This document shows positions 1-9,215 of a DNA stretch of 64,000 nucleotides, one piece after another. Source of the DNA: Xylanibacter brevis ATCC 19188 (lineage in GTDB: Bacteria > Bacteroidota > Bacteroidia > Bacteroidales > Bacteroidaceae); contig NZ_JHXM01000014.1 of the NCBI RefSeq assembly GCF_000621725.1, positions 62,001 to 126,000 on the forward strand, in the 5' to 3' direction. The notes under the pieces are model-generated. The model was not told the origin of the DNA. It made no database searches and saw nothing but the letters and a program-made list of their open reading frames with translations. How positions within the stretch are numbered: the first letter of the stretch is position 1; every line of letters starts with the position of its first letter. A program made the translations under genes and the position numbers.

Positions 1-1344
1 CCTGCTGCTACTTCTGGAGACATCGAGAAGATGGCCACGACAAAACCCGCAGCGAATGCCGTTTACACTCTGCAGGCTCAGATGTTGCCTGGCTACACTT
101 TCAATGAGGGTAGCAACGTCAACGTGCTGGAATTTATTATTGATGACAACAAGTATTTCATCACTCAGGATATGATGCTCGATGCACTGAACAAGGGACA
201 GGGCACTTCCGAGCCTTCGCTCACAATGGCTCAGGGCAAGAACTATGTGTTTACCATCACTGTCGGTAAGAGTAAGATTATCAACGTGACGGCAACTCTG
301 GAGCCTTGGACTGATGTGACGGCTGCCAACAAGGATATGGACAACTCGCACATCGAACTGAGCCTCTTTAAAAACGATAATGGTACTCCTGCTGACAACT
401 TCGACCTCTATCGCTTGAACGACGAGTCTGCAGAGATTAACACAGGTGCAAGTGAAGCTAAGAACTGGAAGGGTAACTATACCGACAAGGCTGGCCTTAA
501 ACCGAATGGCAACATTTGGACTACCGACTGGTTCTTCGAGAACAACAAGTCATTCTATCACTTCCGTACCGTAAACTCAGGCATCAAAATTAAGAATACA
601 GATAACACCGAAGATGACTATTTCGATATCACCTCTGGTGACCAAGCAAGTCACGATTATCACTGGGGTGCTCCCTTCCTCACCAGCACAACCAGTCCTA
701 TTCAGTACAGCACCACCGACGGTTATGCAGCCACGCTGAGCCCTGCTATCGGTGCTACCAACTCTACCATCAACATGACAGAGCTGCACATGATGAGTAA
801 CATCAACGTTGTATTGCGTACCACCAAGTCAACAAGTCCTGATCATGTGGAGCTGGAGGATGGTGCTAACCAGTGTGTGGTATATCTGACCTACTTCTAT
901 GTTAATGGACAGGTGAAGATGGGTAATGGTCTTGTTACCCCAACAGGCAGCCTCACTGACAGCGATGCATTCACTGCACCTAACGCCGGACTTGATAAAA
1001 CTGATAAAACATATGATGTAACAGGTACATTTACCTATGCTGTTGTACCGCAGGCTCTGGTTCGTACAACAGGAGACCAAAACCATTTGTATGTTGGTAT
1101 CACCATCAAGACTCCCGACAACAACCAATATTACGTGGTTAAGAAACTGAGCGAAATCGTTGCTACGGCTAATGGTGGCAGTCAGAACCAGACCGCCAAC
1201 AGTCCTGTTACTTTCTGGTATCCCAACCACAACTACACCTACACCTTCACTTTGACAAAGGCAGGTATCAAGAGTGTGACCTGCACCGTGGAAAAATGGG
1301 TTGACGTAACTGCTGAAAACAAAGATATCACTCTGGAAGACTAA
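1..1344 (+). CDS. Fimbrillin-family (Mfa-like) protein, 5' truncated by window edge
   Basis: The frame is open from base 1, so the Met codon at 31 is internal and about 447 C-terminal residues are present; the lipoprotein signal lies outside the window. Two fimbrillin-like modules are visible. Each closes with the motif seen at module ends throughout this cluster, a beta strand followed by W-x-D-V: VTATLEPWTDV near residue 102 of the visible part and CTVEKWVDVTAENKD at the C-terminus. The family (Mfa_like_1) supplies major or accessory subunits of Bacteroidales type V pili, exported as lipoproteins and assembled at the cell surface. The next gene starts 9 bp downstream, suggesting one operon. 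GC is lower (53 of 120 bases in 961-1080) than in later genes of the cluster. Subunit position (stalk or tip) cannot be told from sequence. Confidence 0.8.
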   Translation, partial: PAATSGDIEKMATTKPAANAVYTLQAQMLPGYTFNEGSNVNVLEFIIDDNKYFITQDMMLDALNKGQGTSEPSLTMAQGKNYVFTITVGKSKIINVTATLEPWTDVTAANKDMDNSHIELSLFKNDNGTPADNFDLYRLNDESAEINTGASEAKNWKGNYTDKAGLKPNGNIWTTDWFFENNKSFYHFRTVNSGIKIKNTDNTEDDYFDITSGDQASHDYHWGAPFLTSTTSPIQYSTTDGYAATLSPAIGATNSTINMTELHMMSNINVVLRTTKSTSPDHVELEDGANQCVVYLTYFYVNGQVKMGNGLVTPTGSLTDSDAFTAPNAGLDKTDKTYDVTGTFTYAVVPQALVRTTGDQNHLYVGITIKTPDNNQYYVVKKLSEIVATANGGSQNQTANSPVTFWYPNHNYTYTFTLTKAGIKSVTCTVEKWVDVTAENKDITLED

Positions 1345-1353
1345 TTCTCTGTA

Positions 1354-3417
1354 ATGACAGGAAAGAATTTCATATATACGCTGATGACCTCATTTGTGCT
1401 GGTACTTGGTGCCTGCACAAGTGAGGACGTGAGCGATTCGTTTGACAGGACGGCTGATGGCACGATAGACTTCAATGTTGGTGTTGAGGCTTCGCCTGTC
1501 AACCGCACCATTACTCGTGGCGGCGAGTCTTCGGCTTCCAAGTACTATGCCATGAAGGCAGGTACGCAGGTGCGACTGAAGGTGGATGGTACATGGGCAG
1601 GAAAGGATCCTGAAGCTATCAGTAAAAAGACCACATGCACCACAATAGCTGCCACTGATGCCGCACCAACCATCAATGCCTTGTCGTTTACAGAGAACGA
1701 AATGCTCTATTGGGACGATTATGGCACAGGTGATCCCAACAACAAAACCAACACTGATAATGGCTTAAAAGTACTTGGCGTAGCTGTGGATGGCATGGCT
1801 GAGGTTCCTGCTGTAAAAGACACAGAGTGGGAGAGGCTTACTTGGCCTGTTATCACCGATGGCAAGGATGTCTTGAATGGCGACATCATCGTATCGAACA
1901 ACCTTTATACGGATCCTTATAAGTTCGTGAAGCCAACAAAGGAAAATGTTCGTAACATGATTTTCGTTCATCCTTTGAGCAAGATCACATTCAACCTGAA
2001 GGCTGCCGATGGCTTCACAAAGGGAACCGTAGGTGCAACGAAATATAAGTTTGAGAAGGACCCCACGGTGACGCTGACCAATGCCAACACGCTGGCCGGC
2101 ATTAGCAACCCAGACCACAACTATGCGCTGACCAAGGGTAAGGTGAGCATTGCCAGAGCCGTGGCAGAAAGCGACGGCACGAAGGAGACGCTCATTGCCG
2201 GCACCACCAGCACCACAGATGAAGATATCACCGTGATAAAGCAGGCAGTGGTTTACCCCGGCACACAGTTGGGCGCAACCGCAGACACCGTGATTGCCAT
2301 CGTGAATGCCGACGACAACATCTACTATATCAGAGCGAAAGAGATACACGATGCTATCGATGACAAAGGCGGGCATACAGACTATAAGACCCTGGCGGGC
2401 TACAACTATATCATCAACGTGACCATCAAGAAGACAGGCATCGTGCTGACGGCTACCGTAGAGAAGTGGGTGGACGTGAACTCTGACGAGGTACACCCCG
2501 TCATCAACGTCAACACGACCGTAGGTGGTGGCAGCTATAAGCCTACTGGAGCCAACATGTTTGCCTTCTATCGCAGCGAAGCTATTGATAAGGGTTATAC
2601 CAATGACGCAACGCCCGAGATGGAGGCCGACGGCACGGTGAACTGGAACAACACCACAACACTCTACTGGACCAGCCATTATCAGCACTACCACTTCCGA
2701 GGCATCTATCCCGCAACAAGAACCGTGGTGGAGGATGCTACCGACCAGACACAGTATGTAGAGGTGGCAAACGGTGACTACGATGCTGCGACCTTCCCCA
2801 GCAACTTCGTGATGGGCATGCCCGAGATTGCAGCAGGAACGCTGTGCGGCAACCCAGACCACACTCAGGTGGACATGAGCATACATGGCATCTGCGCCCG
2901 TGAGGCTGCCATCAACCTGAATTTCCGCTATATGATGAGTCAGGTGGAGGTGGTTCTCTCTTCAAGCGCTGAGGGAGCCCACGACCATGTGGACCTGAGC
3001 AACGTGAAGGTGGAACTGGTGAACGTCTATAACACAGGACACATCCTGCTGAAAGATCGCTCGGCCGTGGTCACTGGCACAGCTACCGACTTCACTCTGC
3101 CACAGATAGATGACGCCAAGCATCAGTACCTGGGCGTCATCGTACCACAGGCGCTGCCCTACACCACCGCTGGTGCAGCAACCAACCTGCGCTTCCGCAT
3201 CACCGTGACCAACAGCGATAGCACGAAGGACATCTACTATGCCGACGTGGAGCCTATTCTGAAGAAAGGCACCACCGAGAAAGTAGCGCCCAAGGGCAAA
3301 TGGGAATCGGGCATACACTACGTCTATAACCTGAAGGTGACAAAGACAGAGATCAAGTCCACCGCATCGCTCACCGACTGGCAAACTGAAGATGCCGAGG
3401 AGGAAGTGTGGTTCTAA
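1354..3417 (+). CDS. Fimbrillin-family lipoprotein with two Mfa-like modules
   Basis: This 687-residue protein begins with a short lipoprotein signal ending LVLGAC, lipidated Cys21, followed by acidic residues. A T-R dipeptide (TITRGG, Arg55) lies 34 residues after the Cys, where pilin precursors of this superfamily are cut by an Arg-specific protease in Porphyromonas. Two modules follow. The first ends near residue 375 with TATVEKWVDVNSDE and the second at the C-terminus with TASLTDWQTEDAEE. The tail EEEVWF is acidic then aromatic. The gene sits 9 bp after one fimbrillin gene and 22 bp before another, so cotranscription is likely. Base composition changes inside the gene near 2040-2100, the upstream part being AT-richer. 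It is probably a surface pilus subunit or accessory adhesin; the exact role is inferred. Confidence 0.82.
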   Translation: MTGKNFIYTLMTSFVLVLGACTSEDVSDSFDRTADGTIDFNVGVEASPVNRTITRGGESSASKYYAMKAGTQVRLKVDGTWAGKDPEAISKKTTCTTIAATDAAPTINALSFTENEMLYWDDYGTGDPNNKTNTDNGLKVLGVAVDGMAEVPAVKDTEWERLTWPVITDGKDVLNGDIIVSNNLYTDPYKFVKPTKENVRNMIFVHPLSKITFNLKAADGFTKGTVGATKYKFEKDPTVTLTNANTLAGISNPDHNYALTKGKVSIARAVAESDGTKETLIAGTTSTTDEDITVIKQAVVYPGTQLGATADTVIAIVNADDNIYYIRAKEIHDAIDDKGGHTDYKTLAGYNYIINVTIKKTGIVLTATVEKWVDVNSDEVHPVINVNTTVGGGSYKPTGANMFAFYRSEAIDKGYTNDATPEMEADGTVNWNNTTTLYWTSHYQHYHFRGIYPATRTVVEDATDQTQYVEVANGDYDAATFPSNFVMGMPEIAAGTLCGNPDHTQVDMSIHGICAREAAINLNFRYMMSQVEVVLSSSAEGAHDHVDLSNVKVELVNVYNTGHILLKDRSAVVTGTATDFTLPQIDDAKHQYLGVIVPQALPYTTAGAATNLRFRITVTNSDSTKDIYYADVEPILKKGTTEKVAPKGKWESGIHYVYNLKVTKTEIKSTASLTDWQTEDAEEEVWF

Positions 3418-3439
3418 TTATAATATAAGGTATAGGTAA

Positions 3440-5266
3440 ATGACAATCAAAAGATACATCATACTCGCACTATCAGCACTGACGCTGGCTGGATGCAGCA
3501 ACGACGACGAGGCCTCGCTGGTGCAGGAGCGCTTGCCCCTGACATTCGAGACATCGCTCTCGGGCAGTAGTCTGGTGACACGCGCCGCTGGCAGCACGAT
3601 AGAAGCCGACGACAAGCTTTTGTGCTACGTGCGCCACATCGCTGACCAACAAGCAGATCCCGTGCAGAGCAAACTGGTGACCATCATCAATGATGCGCCT
3701 ACCGAGCCCCTCTACTGGGATGACTTCAGCGAATCGACAGCAGATGGCGCCAAGGACCTGCGCACCAGCGGTCACGGACTGCAGTCGTTCTACGGCTACT
3801 GCTATAATGGCGGCACGCCGACGGTGCTTGATGAAGCAACGGGTGTCCTGGGTTGGACCACCGCTGCCGACCAGACAACTACCAAGGCGCTGAAGGAGAA
3901 CGACCTGCTGTGGTCGGACGCTCAGAGTATGATAACCTATCAACATGCTAAGGACAAGCATGGCACGCTGACAGTGCCTTTCTATCATGCCATGAGCAAG
4001 TTTACCATCGTGGTGGTGCTGGACAAGGGCTTTCAGGCTGACGACCTGGCAACTACTACAGTCACCCTGGCTGGTATGAACCTGAATGGCACCTTCACGG
4101 CGCCAGACTCGACGGTCACCGCCACGGGAACTACCCCCGTGAAGATGTATGCCAACGCAGCCTCAACGACAGAGGCAGGCAAGCCATGTCGCACCTACGA
4201 GGCCGTGGCTGTACCCCTGACAGCACTGACCGACGGCAAATTGCTGGCCACGATTCAGTCGGTGGATGGCAACGACTATGAGGTGGTGCTCAACTCGGAC
4301 GTACTGAATAGTTGGCAGGATGGCATCAAGAACAATGCCAGCATCAGCGGCGTGAACTATAAGCTCACCGTGACACTGAACAAGCAAGCCATCAGTCTGG
4401 TGGCCACGCTGGCCGACTGGACCGACGTGAGCGCAGAAACTATTGGCGAAATCAACTTCACCGCAGACGTGAAGACCATCGACAAGACCAACAATGCCAG
4501 CCTGAAGGCCGGCGACTCGTTCTCGCTGTGGCGCTCTACCGACGATACCGAATTTGGTACGATGGCTACCACAGCGACTTACGACGGCAGCAAGTTTGTC
4601 AACACGACAATCATCTATTGGCCCAACGGCAGCACCAACTATTATTTCCGTGCATTGGCCCAGAAGACCAACGAGAAAACACTGGAGGCTGTCACCACGA
4701 TGGAGGCTCATCAAGGCACCGACCTGCTGTGGGCTACCACCGCTGCGCACACAGGTACGGAAGCCGATGGCACCACCACACATGACTATGCCGAAGGCGA
4801 CGCCATCAATCCCCGTACGGGCGACGTGCCCCTAGTGTTCAAGCACGTGATGAGCAACGTAAAGGTAGAGCTGAAGACCAGCAGCGATGCCTCTGCCGTT
4901 GACCTGACAGATGCCACGGTGACCATGACAAACCTGAAGAACAAGGGTGAGGTCAGTCTGGCAACAGGTGTTGTCACGGCTGGTACAACCAAAGCCACCA
5001 TTCCGGTGGAGGACGAGACAATCATGGTGCCACAACACATCACAGATGCGTCAAGACTGGTCATCACCCTGAAAGATGGTACGACCTACTCAGTGCAGTT
5101 GAACCTTTGTGAGGATGACACACAACAGGTCATCACCAAATGGCTTGGCGGTAATAAGTACACCTACACCATCACACTGACGAAAGAGGCTATTCAGTTC
5201 CGTGCCCTGATCAAGGATTGGACCGAGAACACCGGCAGTGGCAATGCAACACTGGATTGGGACTAG
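3440..5266 (+). CDS. Fimbrillin-family lipoprotein with two Mfa-like modules
   Basis: A 608-residue lipoprotein: the signal LSALTLAGC puts the lipidated Cys at residue 19, with SNDDE after it. LVTRAAG (Arg48) lies 29 residues past the Cys and matches the maturation-site position of its neighbours. The first Mfa-like module ends near residue 330 with VATLADWTDVSAE. The second ends at the C-terminus with RALIKDWTENTGSG and an acidic Trp-containing tail. Both modules contain the family's KF/HVMSN-type strand (FKHVMSNVKVEL near residue 470). A 22-bp gap separates it from the previous gene. A GTGCGGC hairpin plus GATGAGA repeats lies directly after the stop codon. It is inferred to be a pilus subunit or adhesin exported by the lipoprotein route. 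Confidence 0.82.
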   Translation: MTIKRYIILALSALTLAGCSNDDEASLVQERLPLTFETSLSGSSLVTRAAGSTIEADDKLLCYVRHIADQQADPVQSKLVTIINDAPTEPLYWDDFSESTADGAKDLRTSGHGLQSFYGYCYNGGTPTVLDEATGVLGWTTAADQTTTKALKENDLLWSDAQSMITYQHAKDKHGTLTVPFYHAMSKFTIVVVLDKGFQADDLATTTVTLAGMNLNGTFTAPDSTVTATGTTPVKMYANAASTTEAGKPCRTYEAVAVPLTALTDGKLLATIQSVDGNDYEVVLNSDVLNSWQDGIKNNASISGVNYKLTVTLNKQAISLVATLADWTDVSAETIGEINFTADVKTIDKTNNASLKAGDSFSLWRSTDDTEFGTMATTATYDGSKFVNTTIIYWPNGSTNYYFRALAQKTNEKTLEAVTTMEAHQGTDLLWATTAAHTGTEADGTTTHDYAEGDAINPRTGDVPLVFKHVMSNVKVELKTSSDASAVDLTDATVTMTNLKNKGEVSLATGVVTAGTTKATIPVEDETIMVPQHITDASRLVITLKDGTTYSVQLNLCEDDTQQVITKWLGGNKYTYTITLTKEAIQFRALIKDWTENTGSGNATLDWD

Positions 5267-5270
5267 AGGG

Positions 5271-5326
5271 GTGCGGCTGCGCCACAAGATGAGAGATGAG
5301 AGATGAGAAGTGAGAGGTACTTTTAA
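5271..5326 (+). repeat. GTGCGGC hairpin followed by GATGAGA/GTGAGA purine repeats
   Basis: Directly after the previous stop codon, GTGCGGC-x-GCGCCACAAGATGA is followed by tandem GAGATGA and GTGAGA units. The same head plus purine tail occurs at 40753-40816, and the purine tail alone at 13573-13612. It looks like a dispersed intergenic repeat rather than a gene. Function is unknown. Confidence 0.65.
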
Positions 5327-5336
5327 GTGAGAAGAC

Positions 5337-6524
5337 GTGAAGAATTGGTATAACATATATTTAAGCTTTGTATTGCTGTTGGCAGGATGTACTGCTGAAC
5401 AGGAGACATACGACGGCGGACAGCAGATGGAGCGCATGCCGGTGCTTTTCTCTGCCGGCAATACGGATGCGGTCATCACGCGTGCCGCTTCGGCTTCCTT
5501 TATGCCAAAGGATGGCCGCTTCGTGTGCTCGATGTTCTTCCATGCCGGTGCCAACGACGACAACGATACGGAGTTCTACTCTGAGACTAAGGAGTTGTCG
5601 GAGGATGTCAACATGACAACGGCATGGATGAAGATCAACAACACCGTGGGCAATGCCGTTTACTGGAACAGGGCCTATGAGGATGCCATCAAGACCGACA
5701 GCTATGGTTTTGACGAGGCTGCCAAGTGCTTCTACTGGCAGAACCGCCTGAACCATATCTTCTTGGCACTGGCCGACTACAACAAGCTGAACAGCGATGA
5801 TGGTACGGATGCAGGCAACCTGAGACTGTATCCCAGCGTGACCACGCAGTACAAAGACCAGTATATGATGGCCTATGACCTGACCCGTGGCGACAAGACT
5901 GCCATGACACAGCAACCCGACCCCATCCTGGCTGTAGAGGTAGCCAAGCCCTCAGGTGCTACACCCGAGGCCAACCGCGTAAAACTGTTCTTCAAGCACC
6001 AGTTCTCGCAGATTCAGGTCAACCTAAAGAACTCGCAGGATGCATCGGTCACCATCTCCCCCGAACAAATATTAAGCGTAGAACTGCTGGGCGTTGCCGA
6101 AACAGGCTATGTGCCCTATTGCATACAACCAGATGGCAGTGTGCCCGCCACCACGTCGGTCCCCATCAATGTGGACGATGCTAGATACAGTGCCACGAAG
6201 AAAGACAATCCCTACGGTTCGCTCTTCAACATGTTTGAGCGCGCCACCACGACACCCGGCTACCTGAAGTCGTTCGAGGGTATTGCCTTCGGTACGCTGC
6301 AGGGCATCCGAATCACGTGGAAGGAATCAGATGCTGCCGATGCCGTGGTGCACAAGGCCACCTTCAAAGGCGTGAAGAACCTGACGCTGGAGAGTGGCAA
6401 GAAATATATCTATAATATGGAGTTGCGTCGTAGTCTGATAGCACAGGTTACAGCCGAGATTGCCGACTGGGAAACCGACAAGACGGTTTACGATGCTGAT
6501 GCCACCATTCAAAATAACGATTAA
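5337..6524 (+). CDS. Fimbrillin-family lipoprotein, single module
   Basis: This 395-residue protein starts at a GTG codon; no ATG in frame would keep the signal peptide. FVLLLAGC gives lipidated Cys18. AVITRAAS (Arg49) lies 31 residues after it, at the conserved maturation position. One Mfa-like module fills the rest. It includes KLFFKHQFSQIQVNL near residue 220, a version of the strand found in the other paralogues, and closes with VTAEIADWETDK before a short polar tail. The gene follows a 70-bp gap occupied by a purine repeat and ends 7 bp before the next start. Being single-module, it is the closest in size to a classical pilus subunit in this cluster. That role is an inference from length. 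Confidence 0.8.
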   Translation: MKNWYNIYLSFVLLLAGCTAEQETYDGGQQMERMPVLFSAGNTDAVITRAASASFMPKDGRFVCSMFFHAGANDDNDTEFYSETKELSEDVNMTTAWMKINNTVGNAVYWNRAYEDAIKTDSYGFDEAAKCFYWQNRLNHIFLALADYNKLNSDDGTDAGNLRLYPSVTTQYKDQYMMAYDLTRGDKTAMTQQPDPILAVEVAKPSGATPEANRVKLFFKHQFSQIQVNLKNSQDASVTISPEQILSVELLGVAETGYVPYCIQPDGSVPATTSVPINVDDARYSATKKDNPYGSLFNMFERATTTPGYLKSFEGIAFGTLQGIRITWKESDAADAVVHKATFKGVKNLTLESGKKYIYNMELRRSLIAQVTAEIADWETDKTVYDADATIQNND

Positions 6525-6531
6525 GACACGT

Positions 6532-9213
6532 ATGAATATCAACCAGCTATATAAACAGTCACGTATCGCACTCATGGCCGCACTTGCCTGTTCGCTGACA
6601 AGCTGCAGTGAGTTGCTGGACGGTCTCTTCTCTGACAATGGTTCAGAGCAAGAAGAGGTGATGTTTACCACTGCTATTCCCAATGTCACGATGACTCGCT
6701 CGGCCAAATCAGAATACGAAGAAGCCATGGGAGCCTATCAGGCCGTGAACAAAGCCTACGAGTTTACCGTAGGCATGTATGCAGCCAACGGAGAGCTGTT
6801 GGGCACCGGCATCTATCAGCCTGTGGCCGACGACGCCCTGGGCACGCTGGCTTCCAAGGAGGACGAGACACCCCTGTACTGGCCCAGCACCACCACGGCC
6901 TATGGCTTTAAGGCAACTGCCGGTACGGAGACGCTCTCTGCCAACCAATCGACAAAAGAGAGCTGGCTGCTGCAAGACCGACTGGAGGGCTACGGTTATA
7001 TCCAGAAATGGGATGGCGACGACGACAGTGGCAGTCCTATTGATGACCTTGACGCCCTGAACTACCACACCGCCAAGGAGTGGCGACGACTGAATAGCGA
7101 GACAAAACTGGTGAGCGATGACGAGGACTACAAGAAGATTCCCCTCTACCTGCAGCACCAGCGCGCACTGATCACCATCATCCTGAAAGCCGACGAGGGC
7201 GTGAGCAGAAAGGCACTGAACTTCAACGTGGCCGAAAACGACCTTAGCGCCAAGATCTACTCGTACGACACCGACGCCATGGCCATCACACCCCTGGCAG
7301 GCGAGGAGTTTATTGACTACGACGAAGACAAGAACGGTGCTGCCGAGACGCATGTCAGCACCACACGCTACGATGCAATTGTTGAGCCTCACGACTACTC
7401 CCTTCAGCCCGCCAGCGACCTCATCACGCGAATCTCGCTTTCCGGTCAGCACTATTCTTTCTATGCCGGCAACGACAACGACTTCGAACACAATAAAGAC
7501 AGTTACAACCTGGAGGCTGGCAAGCACCTCATCATCACCGTGACGCTGAGTCGTAACAGTCGTAAGGTGATGATGACGGCCTATATCGAGGACTGGACCG
7601 AACAGGTGACCAACACCATCTGCGACGACTATGGCAATGCGGGCGACCCCATCATGATTGAGAACCGCCAGGAACTGATAGACTTCCTCAGAAGCGAGTC
7701 GCAGAACAAGGCCGGAAACATTGCTTTGATCACCAACGATATTGACCTGGAAGACTGGTCCACGACCTACGACCTGAACTGCACGTTGAACCTGGGTGGC
7801 TGCACCCTGTTGAGCAACTATCGTTTCCTGAACAACATGCAGGATGCTGCCAGTCTGCTGAATGGTACCATCCAGATAGGCGCTACCGTCGATGCCGCCA
7901 TTGCCACCACCAACAACGGAACCATTGAAGACGTCAAGGTGACAACGAGAAGCAATAGTGATGCCCATGCCACCGTGGCAGGTGCCGTGGTACACAACGC
8001 AGGTACCATCTCGCGCTGCCGTTCGTCGCTGAAGGTAGTGGGTGCCGCCACTACCGCATTCGTCGGTGGCATTGCAGCCATCTCTGCCTCTAGCAGCAAC
8101 AAGATAGCCACCATCGACGCCTGTAGTGTGAGCAACAGCGTGAAGGGCGGACAGGTTGGCGGCGGCATTGCAGGTCAGGCCAACGGTGTGGTGACGAACA
8201 ACACCTTTGAATACGGCATCACCCTGCTGCAAGACAAACAGACCCATAAGAACATTGTGGGCCTCAAGAATGCCGACCATACCTTCACGGCTGAAGGCAA
8301 CGCCTGGCCCACGGTCGATGACGACCTCGACCTGGAGAATGTCACAGCCAGCGAACTGCGCTATGATGGTATCATCGACAATGGTGAAGAGCTGCAAGAA
8401 TCAACCAAGAACGCCTATAACAGCGACACCAAGCGCTACCGTCTGGCTCAGAACATCAACGTGAGCCATCAGGTGGGCAGCATCGCCTACGAGCTGGATG
8501 GTAACAACAAGCAGATTGCTACAGAGGATATGATCTTTGGTGCCATCACCGGTCGTGTACACGATCTGACCGTCTATGTAACAAAGAACCTGATTGCCAA
8601 ACCAGACGAGACCGCAGCCACCGATGCCATTGCCGCCCTAGCCTACGAGGTACATGGCGAGAATGCCTCCATAGAGCATGTCAACGTGAAGATGGCCGAT
8701 GGCACCAAGATACAGGCATCCAACCCTGCTGGTCTGGTGGTATGGATATGGGATGGTGCCACTCTGAGCGGCTGTGAGGCCAAGGTGAACCTCTTTGCCG
8801 ATGTCGAGGCCAACATCACCCAGGGACGTAAGTTCGCCGGTGGACTGGTATCTACCGTTTCCCGCGGCACCATCACCCAGTGTATCCTACATTCTGGCAG
8901 CACCTTTAACGGCACCACGTCAACCATCATCTTCTATGGCGGCATCGTGGGCGGTATCGAGAAAAAAGACGATTCCAACGATGTTCCCTCGCTCTGCATC
9001 ACCGACTGTACCAGCTTTGTGAAGATGACGAAAGACGTACACCATGGTGCCATCCTGGGCAATGCCTTGCAGGCCTCGCAACTGGCCACCAACGACTGCC
9101 AGGGCAACTGGTGGGATGCCGACTGCAACGGTGTAGGTACCTGCACAGGGCATAGCATCGAGGAAGCCATCGGTAAGCGTAATGCTATTATCCCCACAGA
9201 AAAGGACTTTTAA
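6532..9213 (+). CDS. Fimbrillin-like lipoprotein fused to a GLUG-like beta-rich C-terminal region
   Basis: The start is the ATG at 6532. An in-frame ATG at 6460 lies inside the preceding gene and would bury the signal peptide. The protein has 893 residues. ACSLTSC gives lipidated Cys25, and VTMTRSAK (Arg56) lies 31 residues later. A fimbrillin-like module runs to about residue 385 and ends with TAYIEDWTEQV. The following ~500 residues are rich in G, N, T and V, with short repeats such as VGGGIAGQANGVVTN and FAGGLVSTVSRGTITQ. These resemble GLUG-type beta-helix or adhesin repeats. The combination suggests a large surface or tip-associated adhesin anchored through a pilin-like module. The next gene starts 2 bp after the stop. 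Family membership of the C-terminal part is by eye only. Confidence 0.75.
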   Translation: MNINQLYKQSRIALMAALACSLTSCSELLDGLFSDNGSEQEEVMFTTAIPNVTMTRSAKSEYEEAMGAYQAVNKAYEFTVGMYAANGELLGTGIYQPVADDALGTLASKEDETPLYWPSTTTAYGFKATAGTETLSANQSTKESWLLQDRLEGYGYIQKWDGDDDSGSPIDDLDALNYHTAKEWRRLNSETKLVSDDEDYKKIPLYLQHQRALITIILKADEGVSRKALNFNVAENDLSAKIYSYDTDAMAITPLAGEEFIDYDEDKNGAAETHVSTTRYDAIVEPHDYSLQPASDLITRISLSGQHYSFYAGNDNDFEHNKDSYNLEAGKHLIITVTLSRNSRKVMMTAYIEDWTEQVTNTICDDYGNAGDPIMIENRQELIDFLRSESQNKAGNIALITNDIDLEDWSTTYDLNCTLNLGGCTLLSNYRFLNNMQDAASLLNGTIQIGATVDAAIATTNNGTIEDVKVTTRSNSDAHATVAGAVVHNAGTISRCRSSLKVVGAATTAFVGGIAAISASSSNKIATIDACSVSNSVKGGQVGGGIAGQANGVVTNNTFEYGITLLQDKQTHKNIVGLKNADHTFTAEGNAWPTVDDDLDLENVTASELRYDGIIDNGEELQESTKNAYNSDTKRYRLAQNINVSHQVGSIAYELDGNNKQIATEDMIFGAITGRVHDLTVYVTKNLIAKPDETAATDAIAALAYEVHGENASIEHVNVKMADGTKIQASNPAGLVVWIWDGATLSGCEAKVNLFADVEANITQGRKFAGGLVSTVSRGTITQCILHSGSTFNGTTSTIIFYGGIVGGIEKKDDSNDVPSLCITDCTSFVKMTKDVHHGAILGNALQASQLATNDCQGNWWDADCNGVGTCTGHSIEEAIGKRNAIIPTEKDF

Positions 9214-9215
9214 GT

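Noticed and set aside
6460-6532. Upstream ATG at 6460 for the fimbrillin-GLUG gene
   Set aside because: It would overlap the preceding gene by 65 bp and place 24 polar residues ahead of the lipoprotein signal.
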